Numbered from the stretch's first letter, positions 1-7,916 are shown. The stretch: 9,017 nt of DNA from Thermotoga sp. 4484_232 (GCA_002084985.1 MZGO01000018.1:1-9017); one strand, 5' to 3'. Made by a program: numbers and translations. The notes: generated by a model from the sequence alone, not told the origin.

Positions 1-596
1 TCTTCACACTCGGAGAGGCGTTGACAGGACTTATTCTGGGCCTTGTTTTTGGTACCGGGATAGCTTCTTTGATGTACTTTCTGAAACCACTCGCAGGTAT
101 TCTGTATCCCGTTTTAGTCCTCTCTCAAGCCATACCCATAGTTGCAATAGCTCCGCTGATAGTCATATGGTTCGGTTTTGGATACTGGACCAAGATAGGG
201 ACCGTTACCTTCACGTGTTTTTTCCCGATAGCGGTGAGTTCTTACGAAGGCTTCAGAACAGTTGATCCGGAAGCTCTTGAACTCTTCAAGGTTATGAAGG
301 CGAGTAGATATCAAATCATGAGATTTTTGATATTTCCCCACACGCTTCCCCACATCCTATCCGGTTTGAAGATATCCTCAGCCTACGCTGTCGTTGGTGC
401 CGTTATAGCCGAGTGGCTTGGCTCTGAAAAAGGACTTGGTGTGTACCTGATAAGAGCGATGAACACCTTCAGAGCCGATAGACTCTTTTCCTCGGTGATA
501 ATCATTGTCTTCTTCAGCCTTTTGGTTTTTAAAACTGTTGACCACATATCGAAAATCATCACACCATGGCTTGAGGAGAGGAGGTTGAAGGTATGA
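1..596 (+). CDS. thiX: ABC transporter permease ThiX (5' end missing)
   Basis: This is the inner-membrane permease subunit of an ABC importer, inferred to carry hydroxymethylpyrimidine-type thiamin precursors because thiY lies next to it. The frame is open from the left edge (first full codon at 3), so the N-terminus lies outside the window; 197 residues are visible. They hold several hydrophobic segments and the cytoplasmic EAA loop that docks on the ATPase (DPEALELF... to ...FPHTLPHIL), followed by the segment YAVVGAVIAEWLGSEKGLG, typical of the SsuC/TauC/ThiX permease class (BPD_transp_1). The TTG at 21 is not a plausible start, because the preceding residues FTLGEA are conserved in the family. 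The stop TGA overlaps the thiY ATG (ATGA at 593-596), which implies translational coupling. The class is clear; substrate specificity rests on context. Confidence 0.9.
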   Translation, partial: FTLGEALTGLILGLVFGTGIASLMYFLKPLAGILYPVLVLSQAIPIVAIAPLIVIWFGFGYWTKIGTVTFTCFFPIAVSSYEGFRTVDPEALELFKVMKASRYQIMRFLIFPHTLPHILSGLKISSAYAVVGAVIAEWLGSEKGLGVYLIRAMNTFRADRLFSSVIIIVFFSLLVFKTVDHISKIITPWLEERRLKV

Positions 597-1540
597 AGGT
601 ATTAACAGCGATTTTGATAATGACTTTTTCCATTTTCTTACTGGCGGGGAACATCACGGTCGTGCTGGATTGGTATCCTAACACAAACCATACAGGAATT
701 TTTGTAGCCAAGGACCTGGGGTTCTACACTGAGGAAGGACTATCCGTCAAGGTGATACAACCTTCCAAACTGACCTCTGAACAGATCGTTGCATCCGGCA
801 GGGCGGAATTCGGTGTAAGCTATCAGGAAGCCGTTACACTTGCAAGGGGAGAAGGTCTTCCCATAGTTTCCATATGTGCCATCATTCAGCACAACACATC
901 GGGATTTGCCTGGTTGAAGAGTGAAGGAATAAAGAGCGTGAAAGACTGGGAAGGTAAAAAGTATGGATCATGGGGATCTCCCATAGAGAAGGCAACGATA
1001 GAGTACATCATGAGAAAATACGGTGCTGATCCCGAGAAAGTGATCTTTGTGAATGTGGGCCAGATGGACTTCTTCTCCGGTACACTGAACGACGTTTTCG
1101 ATTTCGCCTGGATTTATTACGGCTGGGATGGCGTGGCTTCAAGAATCAAAGGAATAGAAATAGGATATCTTTCTCTTAAAGACCTGGATCCTGTCTTTGA
1201 CTACTACACACCGGTCATAATAACGAGTGAGAGGATGATAAAAGAGAAACCCGATATCGTTAGAAGGTTCATGAGAGCAACTTACAAAGGTTACATGTAC
1301 GCCATAGATCATCCTGAAGAGGCTGCAAGAATTCTTCTCAAATACGCTCCTGAACTGGATGAGAGGATCGTCATCGAATCTCAGAAATACCTTTCAAAGG
1401 AGTACAAAGCGGATTCTCCAAAATGGGGTTATCAGAGGAAGGAGGTGTGGGAAAGGTACGCGAAATGGCTTCATTCGATGGGCTTTTTGAAGAAAATGAT
1501 AGACGTGGAAAAAGCCTTCACAAACGAGTTCCTTCCGTGA
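593..1540 (+). CDS. thiY: ThiY-type pyrimidine-precursor-binding protein
   Basis: Periplasmic substrate-binding protein (315 aa) of the NMT1/THI5-like family. Known ThiY proteins bind formylaminopyrimidine, a thiamin breakdown product that is salvaged to hydroxymethylpyrimidine. Residues 1-18 form a signal peptide (Lys2, hydrophobic core, cleavage after LLA) with no lipobox Cys, so a soluble periplasmic protein is expected. Family motifs run in order: LDWYPNTNHTG (25-35), GVSYQE (74-79), QHNTSGF (99-105), YGSWGSPIE (124-132), FAWIYYGWDG (171-180), DYYTPVI (203-209) and the C-terminal AFTNEFLP. This pattern, especially NTNHTG and the Trp/Tyr pocket, matches bacterial ThiY as I remember it. The fungal THI5 CCCFC motif is absent, so it is a binder and not a pyrimidine synthase. 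AGGAGG at 579-584 lies 8 nt before ATG 593. It overlaps thiX and thiZ by 4 nt each. Confidence 0.92.
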   Translation: MKVLTAILIMTFSIFLLAGNITVVLDWYPNTNHTGIFVAKDLGFYTEEGLSVKVIQPSKLTSEQIVASGRAEFGVSYQEAVTLARGEGLPIVSICAIIQHNTSGFAWLKSEGIKSVKDWEGKKYGSWGSPIEKATIEYIMRKYGADPEKVIFVNVGQMDFFSGTLNDVFDFAWIYYGWDGVASRIKGIEIGYLSLKDLDPVFDYYTPVIITSERMIKEKPDIVRRFMRATYKGYMYAIDHPEEAARILLKYAPELDERIVIESQKYLSKEYKADSPKWGYQRKEVWERYAKWLHSMGFLKKMIDVEKAFTNEFLP

Positions 1541-2244
1541 AAGTAGAAAACCTGAGGATAAACTATGATGACCTTCTCGTGGTGGATGGTATCTCTTTCG
1601 AAGTGTTTAAAGGAGAGGTGATATCTCTTCTGGGGCCCTCTGGATGCGGTAAGACTTCCATAATAAAGGCAATACTGGGACTTGTGGATTTCGAAGGGGT
1701 CATTGAAAGGAACGGTGAGGGGATAGGTTACATGCCACAGAAAGATATTTTGTTTGATTGGATGGATGCCTTGGATAACGCTTCTCTTCCTTTGATCTTG
1801 AAAGGGGAGAAAAAGGAAAAGGCAAGAGGTATAGCAAGAGAGATGTTTAAGGAATTCGGTCTTGAAGGGTTTGAGGATAAAAAACCCTATCAACTTTCTG
1901 GTGGTATGAGACAAAGACTTTCCTTCATAAGGGCTATACTTTCAGGAAGAGACATCCTTCTCTTAGATGAACCGTTCGGCGCAGTGGATGCTTACACGAG
2001 AAGGCATCTTCAACTTTGGCTCTCCAGAAACCTTGAGAAGCTCGGTGGTGCCATAATAATGGTGACTCATAACGTAGAAGAAGCGATTTTCTTATCTGAT
2101 AGAATCTTCATACTCTCGGACAAACCAGCCAGGGTGATGGAAGAGATCACAGTACCCCTGAAACGTCCAAGATGTTTGGACACTTTCGGGAGTCCTGTGT
2201 TTTCAAAACTCGAAAAGGAGGTGATGGAAGTCATATTCAGTTAA
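1537..2244 (+). CDS. thiZ: ABC transporter ATP-binding protein ThiZ
   Basis: Cytoplasmic ATPase that powers the ThiXY importer. From the GTG at 1537 it has 235 aa, the usual size for the NrtD/SsuB/TauB/ThiZ group. The motifs are complete: Walker A GPSGCGKTS (33-41), Q-loop Q68 in YMPQKD, ABC signature LSGGMRQR (120-127), Walker B ILLLDEP (140-146), D-loop, and H-loop His178 in VTHNVEEA. The frame is open back to 1423, but that stretch lies inside thiY and reads as shadow sequence. GTG 1537 forms a GTGA overlap with the thiY stop (1538-1540) and starts exactly where family homology begins (VKVENLRINY). There is little Shine-Dalgarno sequence before it, so initiation probably depends on coupling to thiY. 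The 3' end overlaps the convergent activase-like gene by 8 nt, and no terminator is visible. Confidence 0.92.
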   Translation: MKVENLRINYDDLLVVDGISFEVFKGEVISLLGPSGCGKTSIIKAILGLVDFEGVIERNGEGIGYMPQKDILFDWMDALDNASLPLILKGEKKEKARGIAREMFKEFGLEGFEDKKPYQLSGGMRQRLSFIRAILSGRDILLLDEPFGAVDAYTRRHLQLWLSRNLEKLGGAIIMVTHNVEEAIFLSDRIFILSDKPARVMEEITVPLKRPRCLDTFGSPVFSKLEKEVMEVIFS

Positions 2245-5200
2245 GCGAGTTGAGGTATCTTCTAACACGCTTCACCTGAACCATGAAGGCTTCTATTCTT
2301 GTCTCCATTATCGGTGTGAACGGATTCCCATCGGATTCCAGGAAGGTTATGGGAATATCTCCCACATCTTCCACAACTTTCTTCACTTTTCCTTTGGCTC
2401 CTTTTCTTATAGTCTCTATACCCCTTTTGGTTATGGCTTCCGCTATCCTACTTGGCATACATCCAAACGGTCCGATCAGAACAACACCATCGTATTCGCT
2501 AATCACCTCATGCAGAGCTGTTCCAATCGTTAAAATGGCTTCTCCCGTTAGATTAGGATGAAGGAATTTCCCAGCTGACTTTATGAGTTCTTCAATATCC
2601 ACAGGTCGAGCTTCATAGATCCCAGTTCTTTCAAAGATTTTCTTTATCTTCATCTCTATTAACCTTTTCACCCACACCTCTATTTTCTTCAGCAGCCTCT
2701 GGTAGTATTTCGAGTCAGGTGATGTGTACCTCTTCAAGAAGAGGTAATCGGTGTAGTAGATCCACTCGTGAACAGGGGAGATATGCGTTATTATCCCGTT
2801 CTCTTCGAATATTTTCTCAAGATCCTTCCTCGAAAATTCATCCCACCTTACAAATATCTCTCCTGTTATGAGAACCTTAGGTGTTTCTTCAAATTTTCCA
2901 TCTTTTTCAACGCAGGATATGATATCCGCGACGCTTTGAAGCTTTTTAAAAACTAAAGGAAGAGGATCGTTCGCGAGGCTATCCAAAACCATATCCTTTA
3001 CACCCTCGAAAATTCTCGAGGCTTCTTTCTTATCCTTTGCGAGGACCCTTAAAGCACTCCCGACATCGAACAGAACATCGGATATAACTATCGAGACCCA
3101 CGCTCTGAGCTTAAAAGAAGCCCCGAGCCCAGCATAAGCGTTCTCCGAATTCAAGCTCAGAAGGGCTACGTTGTCAACATTGTTGTTTCGAAGCCAAAGA
3201 TCCATGTAAACACTGTACTGACCGAATCTGCACGGCCCACTCGTGTTCGGCATGAAGTACAGTATCAAATCTTTTTCATTCTCATGATCTTTCAGGTACT
3301 TTACTAAACTTCCCAGAGTGAGCTGGAGAGGAAGACATTCTTTAGATAGAGAGTTCCCTCTTCCATACTTGAATTCCTCATCGCCGGAAGGTGGACAAAC
3401 GTCCGTTTTCAAACCATGATATCTAAAAGAAGCTGCCAGGGCTTTGGTTCCAAACTCTCCCATGCTTGGAAAGACAAGCCTCACTTTTTCATCACTTAAG
3501 GGAATCTCTGCACCTTCCGGTGTCAGCACTTTCAAACTTTTTCCTTTACCAACAACTTTTGGTCTTTTGACAGACTTCTTCTCGCCAGCTTTCCTCACTT
3601 TCAAAAAGCTTTTCACAACATCTATGAAAGCTTCGACCCTCGTTTCGATCCCGGCATCCGCTGTATGACTGTCGAGTTCCAATATCAAGGAAGGTTTTGT
3701 TCCCATTATGTCTTTGAAATATGAGATTATGAATGAATCGGGTCCACAGCTGAAGTTGGTGATGTAGAGAGCAAAGAGTTTCGGATGCTTTTTTATGAAC
3801 CTCGCTGCTTTCGTTATCATCTCTCCCCAAGTCCAGTACATGTTTTCATACCCTTCTTCTCCTTCGTAAGGAAGAGCATCGAAAGGCACGATGGGGATTC
3901 CTCTGCTTGCAAATTTCTCGGGTATTCCAAGGTTGGCATCCGATGAAAAAGCGTTGTACGATCTTCCAAGAAGAACGACTCCAAACTCTTCCTCTTCAAC
4001 CTGTTTTAGGAATTCCTTTCCAAGCTCCTTTATTTTTCTTTGTCTTTCTCTGAAAACCTCCAGCGCTTTTCTGAAAGCTTCTTTTCCTTCCTCTCTGGTT
4101 TTACCCAAAATTTCCGAAAGTTCTGAGAATTTCTCTTCCTCTCTTTCAAAACCCCTTGAGAAATCGAAGTTCATGACGATGACGTTCCTCTCCTCAAGTT
4201 CTGGAAAAGCCGATCTCAGCCAATCGGCTTCACTCTGCACGAAGGGACAGAAAACGTTGTAGTTCTTGGAGTTCTCTACCTTCATTCCTCTTATTCTTGG
4301 GAGGAATATGTAATCGACATCTTTCTTTAGGATCTCCAGCATATAACCATGTGAAAGCTCAACGGGAAAGCAGAACTCAGCGTTTTTTCTCTCCCAACCA
4401 TCCCTCAAGGATCTTTCAGGAACAACGACTTCGAATCCCAGACTCTGGAAGAAGGTTGAAAACAGAGGAAAGAGCGAGTTCATGATCAAGGATTTGCTCA
4501 GCGCTATTTTCTTTTCCCCCTCTGTTTTCTCCATCTGAAACACTATCTCTTCCCTTTTCTTCACGTAGTTGTATTTTTCTATGTCTATATTCATGTGCTT
4601 TCTGATATTCTCGTACCTGTTACAGGCTCCACCGAACGGAAATCTTTTTCCATCGATCTCTATTATGGTTATCGAACACTTCCTGTCACATTTCTCCTTC
4701 CCACCAGGGCATATGAAGCTTCCCCTGTATATGACATCCCTTTCGATTAGATCTTTCAAGCTGTATTCAGAAGGTTTCAGAAAACCGAGTTTCAAGTTGT
4801 CTTTCACCATCAAAGCGACACCGTACGCTCCCATGAGTCCCGGGTGAGGAGGTACAACGATTTTCTTTCCCGTCAGAACAGCCATGGCCACAGGTACTGC
4901 CCTGTTGTAACAAACCCCTCCTTGCATGAAGACCTTCTTTCCAACAGGTCTGTTTCCCTTCACCCTGTTTATGTAGTTCATGCAGATCGAGTACACAAGG
5001 CCTGCGCATATATCTTCCTTGGATATTCCTTCATGTATAGCGGTTTTAACATCACTTCCTATGAAGGCAGCACATTGATCGCTGAAATTCGGTGGGCTTT
5101 TACTTTTCAAGGCAAGATCCCCTATATCGGTGTAATGAACGTTGAGGGATTCCTTGGCGGCTTCCTCAAGGAACGATCCTGTACCAGCAGAGCACGCTTC

Positions 5201-6430
5201 ATTCATCGCGTAGTCTGTCGGTACACCGTTGACAAGGTACGTGTACTTCGCATCCTGCCCTCCTATTTCGAAGATGGTATCTGCTTCTGGATCGAACTTA
5301 ACAGCCGCCCTTGCATGAGCCATTATTTCGTTGTAGACCGCATCGGTTTGAGCGTGCAGTCCAACTATCTTTCTGCCAGATCCCGTGACACCAACTGCTA
5401 TGATCTTGACGTTCACATCCAGCTGATCGAGAATTTCTTTATAACACTTTCTCGCAGCGCCCACAGGGTCTCCTTTGGTTCTCAAATAAGAGCTTGCAAG
5501 TATGGCTTCATCCTCTACTCTCATCAGAACAGCTTTTGTGGTTGTCGATCCAACATCGACTCCCAAAATACAGACATCTCCTTCTTTCGCCTTCTGGAAA
5601 TCCATATCCTTGAAATCCACCATGTGGGCATACTTTGAAAGCTTTTCTAACTTTGGAAAGCTCGATTCCATCTTGTTGAAGATCAATTCACCGTTTCTAC
5701 TCGGTTTGCATTCCTTTGCCCAATGATACGCTCCGAAGGCCTCGAAGAACAGAGCTTCCTCCGGTATGACGAAATCGACAAGCGCTGAAAGATGTCTCAG
5801 CATCAACTTGTTCCTTGTTGTTCCCCCAACGATCATGATTTTTCTAACCCGGGCTTTGTGAACGAGTTCTGCTATCTTTTCCGCCATGACTCTTCCAAGA
5901 CCGTTGAGAACGAATTCTTTCGGCACACCCTTATTCAAAGCGTGTGTGCAATCGCTTTTGCAGAATACAGAGCATCTGGATGAGAGTTCGTAGTACTCAT
6001 CGGTTTCGATCTCGTTGATTCTTGAAAGATCCAGTCCCATCCTATCTATCTGCTGAAGGAAAAATTCTCCTGTTCCTGAAGCACATTTGTTCCCCGTGAA
6101 TATCCCGATAATCCTTCCTTTATCGTTCAGTTTGTAGAGTACGAAATTTTCTCCCCCAGCACTCACTATGGCTTCTATGCCATCGTATCTATCTTTAACT
6201 TTGAAGTAGGCAATCTCCGTTGCTTCAACCTCCGATATCTGAGGCAGATTCAAAAGCTTCCTGGCTTTTCTACCGGTTACAACGACGAGCCCCTCTTTCA
6301 AGAACTCGGGAACGAGTTTCGAAAGTACTTCTATAGGATTCCCGTTATGAGGAATGTTTTCTCCAGTCCTTCCGTCATAAAAAGAGATGCTGCTTGAGCC
6401 TATGCACAATCCCACGAATTTCACATTCAT
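2237..6430 (-). CDS. Large 2-hydroxyacyl-CoA dehydratase activase-like fusion protein
   Basis: A protein of about 1,400 residues (numbering here from an upstream GTG at 6433) built from activase (BcrAD_BadFG), DUF2229-like and HgdB-like parts. Domain 1 (1-245) keeps activase cysteines (C117 in NKCASGTG, C154 in SSRCSVF) but has a degraded ATP site (IGSSSISF where DxGSTTTK is expected). Domain 2 (about 288-545) is canonical: GVDVGSTTTK (291-300), GVTGSGR (348-354), GGQDAKY (391-397), C414 in NEACSAGTG, C454 in SDQCAAF, GGVCYN (505-510). A Cys cluster follows (C575, C582, C586, C604), then C688, C729, C896 in SCGPDS, C1033 in KECLPLQ, C1068 in GPCRFG and C1325 in GCMPSR. Activases use ATP to push electrons from a [4Fe-4S] cluster to a dehydratase or double-cubane partner. 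Here activator and acceptor seem fused, and no separate hgdAB genes are near. The substrate is unknown. Start choice is uncertain: ATG 6430 has purine-rich AAGGGGTG directly against it; GTG 6433 or 6424 are alternatives. Confidence 0.88.
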   Translation of the reverse strand: MNVKFVGLCIGSSSISFYDGRTGENIPHNGNPIEVLSKLVPEFLKEGLVVVTGRKARKLLNLPQISEVEATEIAYFKVKDRYDGIEAIVSAGGENFVLYKLNDKGRIIGIFTGNKCASGTGEFFLQQIDRMGLDLSRINEIETDEYYELSSRCSVFCKSDCTHALNKGVPKEFVLNGLGRVMAEKIAELVHKARVRKIMIVGGTTRNKLMLRHLSALVDFVIPEEALFFEAFGAYHWAKECKPSRNGELIFNKMESSFPKLEKLSKYAHMVDFKDMDFQKAKEGDVCILGVDVGSTTTKAVLMRVEDEAILASSYLRTKGDPVGAARKCYKEILDQLDVNVKIIAVGVTGSGRKIVGLHAQTDAVYNEIMAHARAAVKFDPEADTIFEIGGQDAKYTYLVNGVPTDYAMNEACSAGTGSFLEEAAKESLNVHYTDIGDLALKSKSPPNFSDQCAAFIGSDVKTAIHEGISKEDICAGLVYSICMNYINRVKGNRPVGKKVFMQGGVCYNRAVPVAMAVLTGKKIVVPPHPGLMGAYGVALMVKDNLKLGFLKPSEYSLKDLIERDVIYRGSFICPGGKEKCDRKCSITIIEIDGKRFPFGGACNRYENIRKHMNIDIEKYNYVKKREEIVFQMEKTEGEKKIALSKSLIMNSLFPLFSTFFQSLGFEVVVPERSLRDGWERKNAEFCFPVELSHGYMLEILKKDVDYIFLPRIRGMKVENSKNYNVFCPFVQSEADWLRSAFPELEERNVIVMNFDFSRGFEREEEKFSELSEILGKTREEGKEAFRKALEVFRERQRKIKELGKEFLKQVEEEEFGVVLLGRSYNAFSSDANLGIPEKFASRGIPIVPFDALPYEGEEGYENMYWTWGEMITKAARFIKKHPKLFALYITNFSCGPDSFIISYFKDIMGTKPSLILELDSHTADAGIETRVEAFIDVVKSFLKVRKAGEKKSVKRPKVVGKGKSLKVLTPEGAEIPLSDEKVRLVFPSMGEFGTKALAASFRYHGLKTDVCPPSGDEEFKYGRGNSLSKECLPLQLTLGSLVKYLKDHENEKDLILYFMPNTSGPCRFGQYSVYMDLWLRNNNVDNVALLSLNSENAYAGLGASFKLRAWVSIVISDVLFDVGSALRVLAKDKKEASRIFEGVKDMVLDSLANDPLPLVFKKLQSVADIISCVEKDGKFEETPKVLITGEIFVRWDEFSRKDLEKIFEENGIITHISPVHEWIYYTDYLFLKRYTSPDSKYYQRLLKKIEVWVKRLIEMKIKKIFERTGIYEARPVDIEELIKSAGKFLHPNLTGEAILTIGTALHEVISEYDGVVLIGPFGCMPSRIAEAITKRGIETIRKGAKGKVKKVVEDVGDIPITFLESDGNPFTPIMETRIEAFMVQVKRVRRYLNSLN

Positions 6431-6453
6431 CACCCCTTAAAATCCAATATTTT

Positions 6454-6484
6454 AGTATAGCACTCGATTAATAGTGATTATCAA
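6454..6484 (-). promoter_or_regulatory. Extended -10 promoter of the activase-like gene
   Basis: Read on the - strand, a TATACT box (6454-6459) is preceded directly by TGC, giving the extended -10 form TGnTATACT. A TTGATA hexamer at 6479-6484 could serve as -35, with a long 19-nt spacer that an extended -10 element can tolerate. Transcription would begin near 6447, leaving a leader of about 17 nt before ATG 6430. The -35 hexamer lies within a short palindrome (see 6475-6485), which could be an operator. Prediction by eye only. Confidence 0.5.
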
Positions 6485-6485
6485 C
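6475..6485. repeat. TGATTATCAAC motif, copy 1 (operator-like)
   Basis: This 11-mer has a palindromic core, TGAT-T-ATCA. It covers the putative -35 hexamer of the activase-like gene and recurs exactly at 7904-7914, so the two copies bracket gdh. A motif placed over a promoter and repeated beside the next transcription unit is what a repressor site could look like. No regulator gene is in the window, and chance is possible because the sequence is AT-rich. Confidence 0.35.
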
Positions 6486-6518
6486 CAATAGAATGAAATT
6501 TCTGATAATTTCTGCCTT

Positions 6519-6557
6519 TTGCACTGTTTCATCTATCCTTCCTTTAATAAATATAAT
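6519..6557 (+). promoter_or_regulatory. Candidate gdh promoter
   Basis: Two readings are possible in this AT-rich stretch. One is a consensus TATAAT at 6552-6557 with a poor -35 (around TTCATC, 6528-6533, 18-nt spacer). The other is TTGCAC (6519-6524) with TTTAAT (6543-6548), also spaced by 18 nt. Either would give a leader of roughly 40-55 nt before the gdh ATG. It is oriented away from the divergent activase-like promoter. Which box is used cannot be decided by eye. Confidence 0.45.
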
Positions 6558-6606
6558 AGTTAAGGTTTCGTTAAAGTTACCACATTCACAACAGGAGGGA
6601 TCCCAG

Positions 6607-7848
6607 ATGTCAAAGAATCCTTATGAGATCTTTCTGGAGCAACTCGAAAGGGCATCGAAGGTTCTGAAGCTCAAAGAAGACATCGTTGAGATGCTGAAGC
6701 ACCCCGAAAGGGTTATCGAAGTCTCCATACCTGTGAAGATGGATGATGGTAGCATCAAGGTTTTCACAGGATGGAGATCCCAGCACAACACGGCACTTGG
6801 ACCAACCAAGGGTGGTATAAGGTACCACTGGAATGTCACCAAAGAAGAAGTTATGGCACTCTCGGCTTGGATGACTTTTAAAAACGCTGTGATGAATCTT
6901 CCCTACGGCGGTGGAAAAGGAGGAATAAGAGTTAATCCCAAAGAAATGAGTGAAGGAGAGGTTGAAAGACTTTCCAGAACCTACATCCAGAGAATCTACA
7001 AATATATAGGGCCGGAAGAAGACATCCCAGCACCTGATGTTTACACCAATCCACAGATAATGGCATGGATGATGGATGAGTATTCGAAGCTCGTTGGAAA
7101 ATTTTCACCAGGAGTCATAACTGGAAAACCGTTGATAGTTGGAGGATCCAAGGGAAGAAAAACGGCAACGGCAAGAGGTGGTTTCTTCGTTCTGAGAGAA
7201 GCTCTCAAGGTCAGGGGAGAGAGATTCGAAGACATGAAAGCAGCAATTCAAGGATTCGGAAACGCAGGATCCAACGCTGCGATCTATCTATACGAAGCGG
7301 GAGTTAAGGTCGTAGCGGTTTCAGATTCAAAGGGTGGAATATTCAAGGAAGATGGACTCCCGATACCGGATGTTGTAAAACATAAGAAAGAGACGAGATC
7401 CGTCATAGACTTTCCAGGAGCCAGAAACATCACCAACGAAGAACTGCTCGAGTTGAACGTGGATATTCTCGTTCCCGCAGCTCTCGAAGATGTGATAACG
7501 GAGGAGAACGCTCCAAGGGTGAAAGCAAGGTATATTCTAGAGCTTGCCAACGGTCCAACTACACCCGAGGCCGATGAGATCCTGACAAGCAAAGGAGTGA
7601 TGATTCTTCCCGATATTTTAGCGAATGCTGGAGGAGTCACGGTATCCTACTTTGAGTGGGTTCAAAACCTTATGAACTACTATTGGGAAGAAGAAGAGGT
7701 TGACCAGAAGCTTGACAGAAAGATGAGTAACGCCTTCAGGGAAGTTTACGAAGCATCCAAAGAGTTCAACATCGATATGAGAAGATCAGCGTACGTTGTG
7801 GCTCTGAGAAGAATCACGGAAGCGATGAAAGTGAGAGGATGGATCTGA
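6607..7848 (+). CDS. gdhA: Glutamate dehydrogenase
   Basis: Catalyses reversible oxidative deamination of L-glutamate to 2-oxoglutarate and ammonia with NAD(P)H; family members are cytoplasmic hexamers. It has 413 aa, the standard size for the small hexameric thermophile enzymes. The dimerization/catalytic domain shows K68 in [11 protein letters not shown]92, the active-site LPYGGGKGG (98-106, catalytic K104) and the essential Asp144 in IPAPDVYTN. The Rossmann domain shows GFGNAG (216-221), then VAVSDSKGG with D240 at the usual cofactor-selecting position. [11 protein letters not shown] and S347 in [11 protein letters not shown] complete the substrate site. The start is ATG 6607, with AGGAGG at 6593-6598, 8 nt upstream. 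The frame is open back to ATG 6493, but that extension runs through the promoter region and lacks family homology. It is monocistronic, with its own terminator. Segments such as [16 protein letters not shown] look nearer to Thermococcales GDH than to the T. maritima enzyme, from memory. Confidence 0.96.
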   Translation: MSKNPYEIFLEQLERASKVLKLKEDIVEMLKHPERVIEVSIPVKMDDGSIKVFTGWRSQHNTALGPTKGGIRYHWNVTKEEVMALSAWMTFKNAVMNLPYGGGKGGIRVNPKEMSEGEVERLSRTYIQRIYKYIGPEEDIPAPDVYTNPQIMAWMMDEYSKLVGKFSPGVITGKPLIVGGSKGRKTATARGGFFVLREALKVRGERFEDMKAAIQGFGNAGSNAAIYLYEAGVKVVAVSDSKGGIFKEDGLPIPDVVKHKKETRSVIDFPGARNITNEELLELNVDILVPAALEDVITEENAPRVKARYILELANGPTTPEADEILTSKGVMILPDILANAGGVTVSYFEWVQNLMNYYWEEEEVDQKLDRKMSNAFREVYEASKEFNIDMRRSAYVVALRRITEAMKVRGWI

Positions 7849-7874
7849 GGAGCCGGTCGGCTCCTCGTTTTTTT
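7847..7874 (+). terminator. Rho-independent terminator of gdh
   Basis: A perfect 8-bp stem (GAGGAGCC at 7847-7854 with GGCTCCTC at 7859-7866) closes a 4-nt loop and is followed, after one G, by seven T (7868-7874). The stem begins inside the gdh TGA stop codon (7846-7848), so the terminator is placed directly on the end of the gene. Confidence 0.93.
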
Positions 7875-7901
7875 ATAGGGTGGGAGTACAGGGTATGGAG
7901 G

Positions 7902-7914
7902 GTTGATTATCAAC
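7902..7914. repeat. GTTGATTATCAAC palindrome (motif copy 2)
   Basis: A 13-nt near-perfect inverted repeat, GTTGAT-T-ATCAAC. It contains the same 11-mer found over the divergent promoter at 6475-6485. It lies downstream of the gdh terminator and about 140 nt before the MIP18-like start, so it could belong to that promoter region. A role as operator is inference. Confidence 0.4.
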
Positions 7915-7916
7915 AT

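Noticed and set aside
1423..1536. N-terminal extension of thiZ from ATG 1423
   Set aside because: It is thiY coding sequence in another frame; the ATPase family begins at the GTG 1537 position.
593..1540. thiY as a THI5-type pyrimidine synthase
   Set aside because: The CCCFC motif and active-site pattern of fungal THI5 are absent, while a signal peptide and ABC partners are present.
4207..4230. Perfect 8-bp inverted repeat AAGCCGAT / ATCGGCTT with 8-nt loop
   Set aside because: It lies deep in the activase-like coding frame with only a short T run after it; no evidence of termination or regulation.
4844..5638. Long + strand open frame (264 codons) inside the activase-like gene
   Set aside because: It is antisense to the canonical second activase domain, has no SD and no recognisable domain; codon structure of the - strand gene explains it.
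6493..6606. N-terminal extension of gdh from ATG 6493
   Set aside because: It crosses the promoter boxes, lacks an SD, and GDH homology and the AGGAGG site fit ATG 6607.
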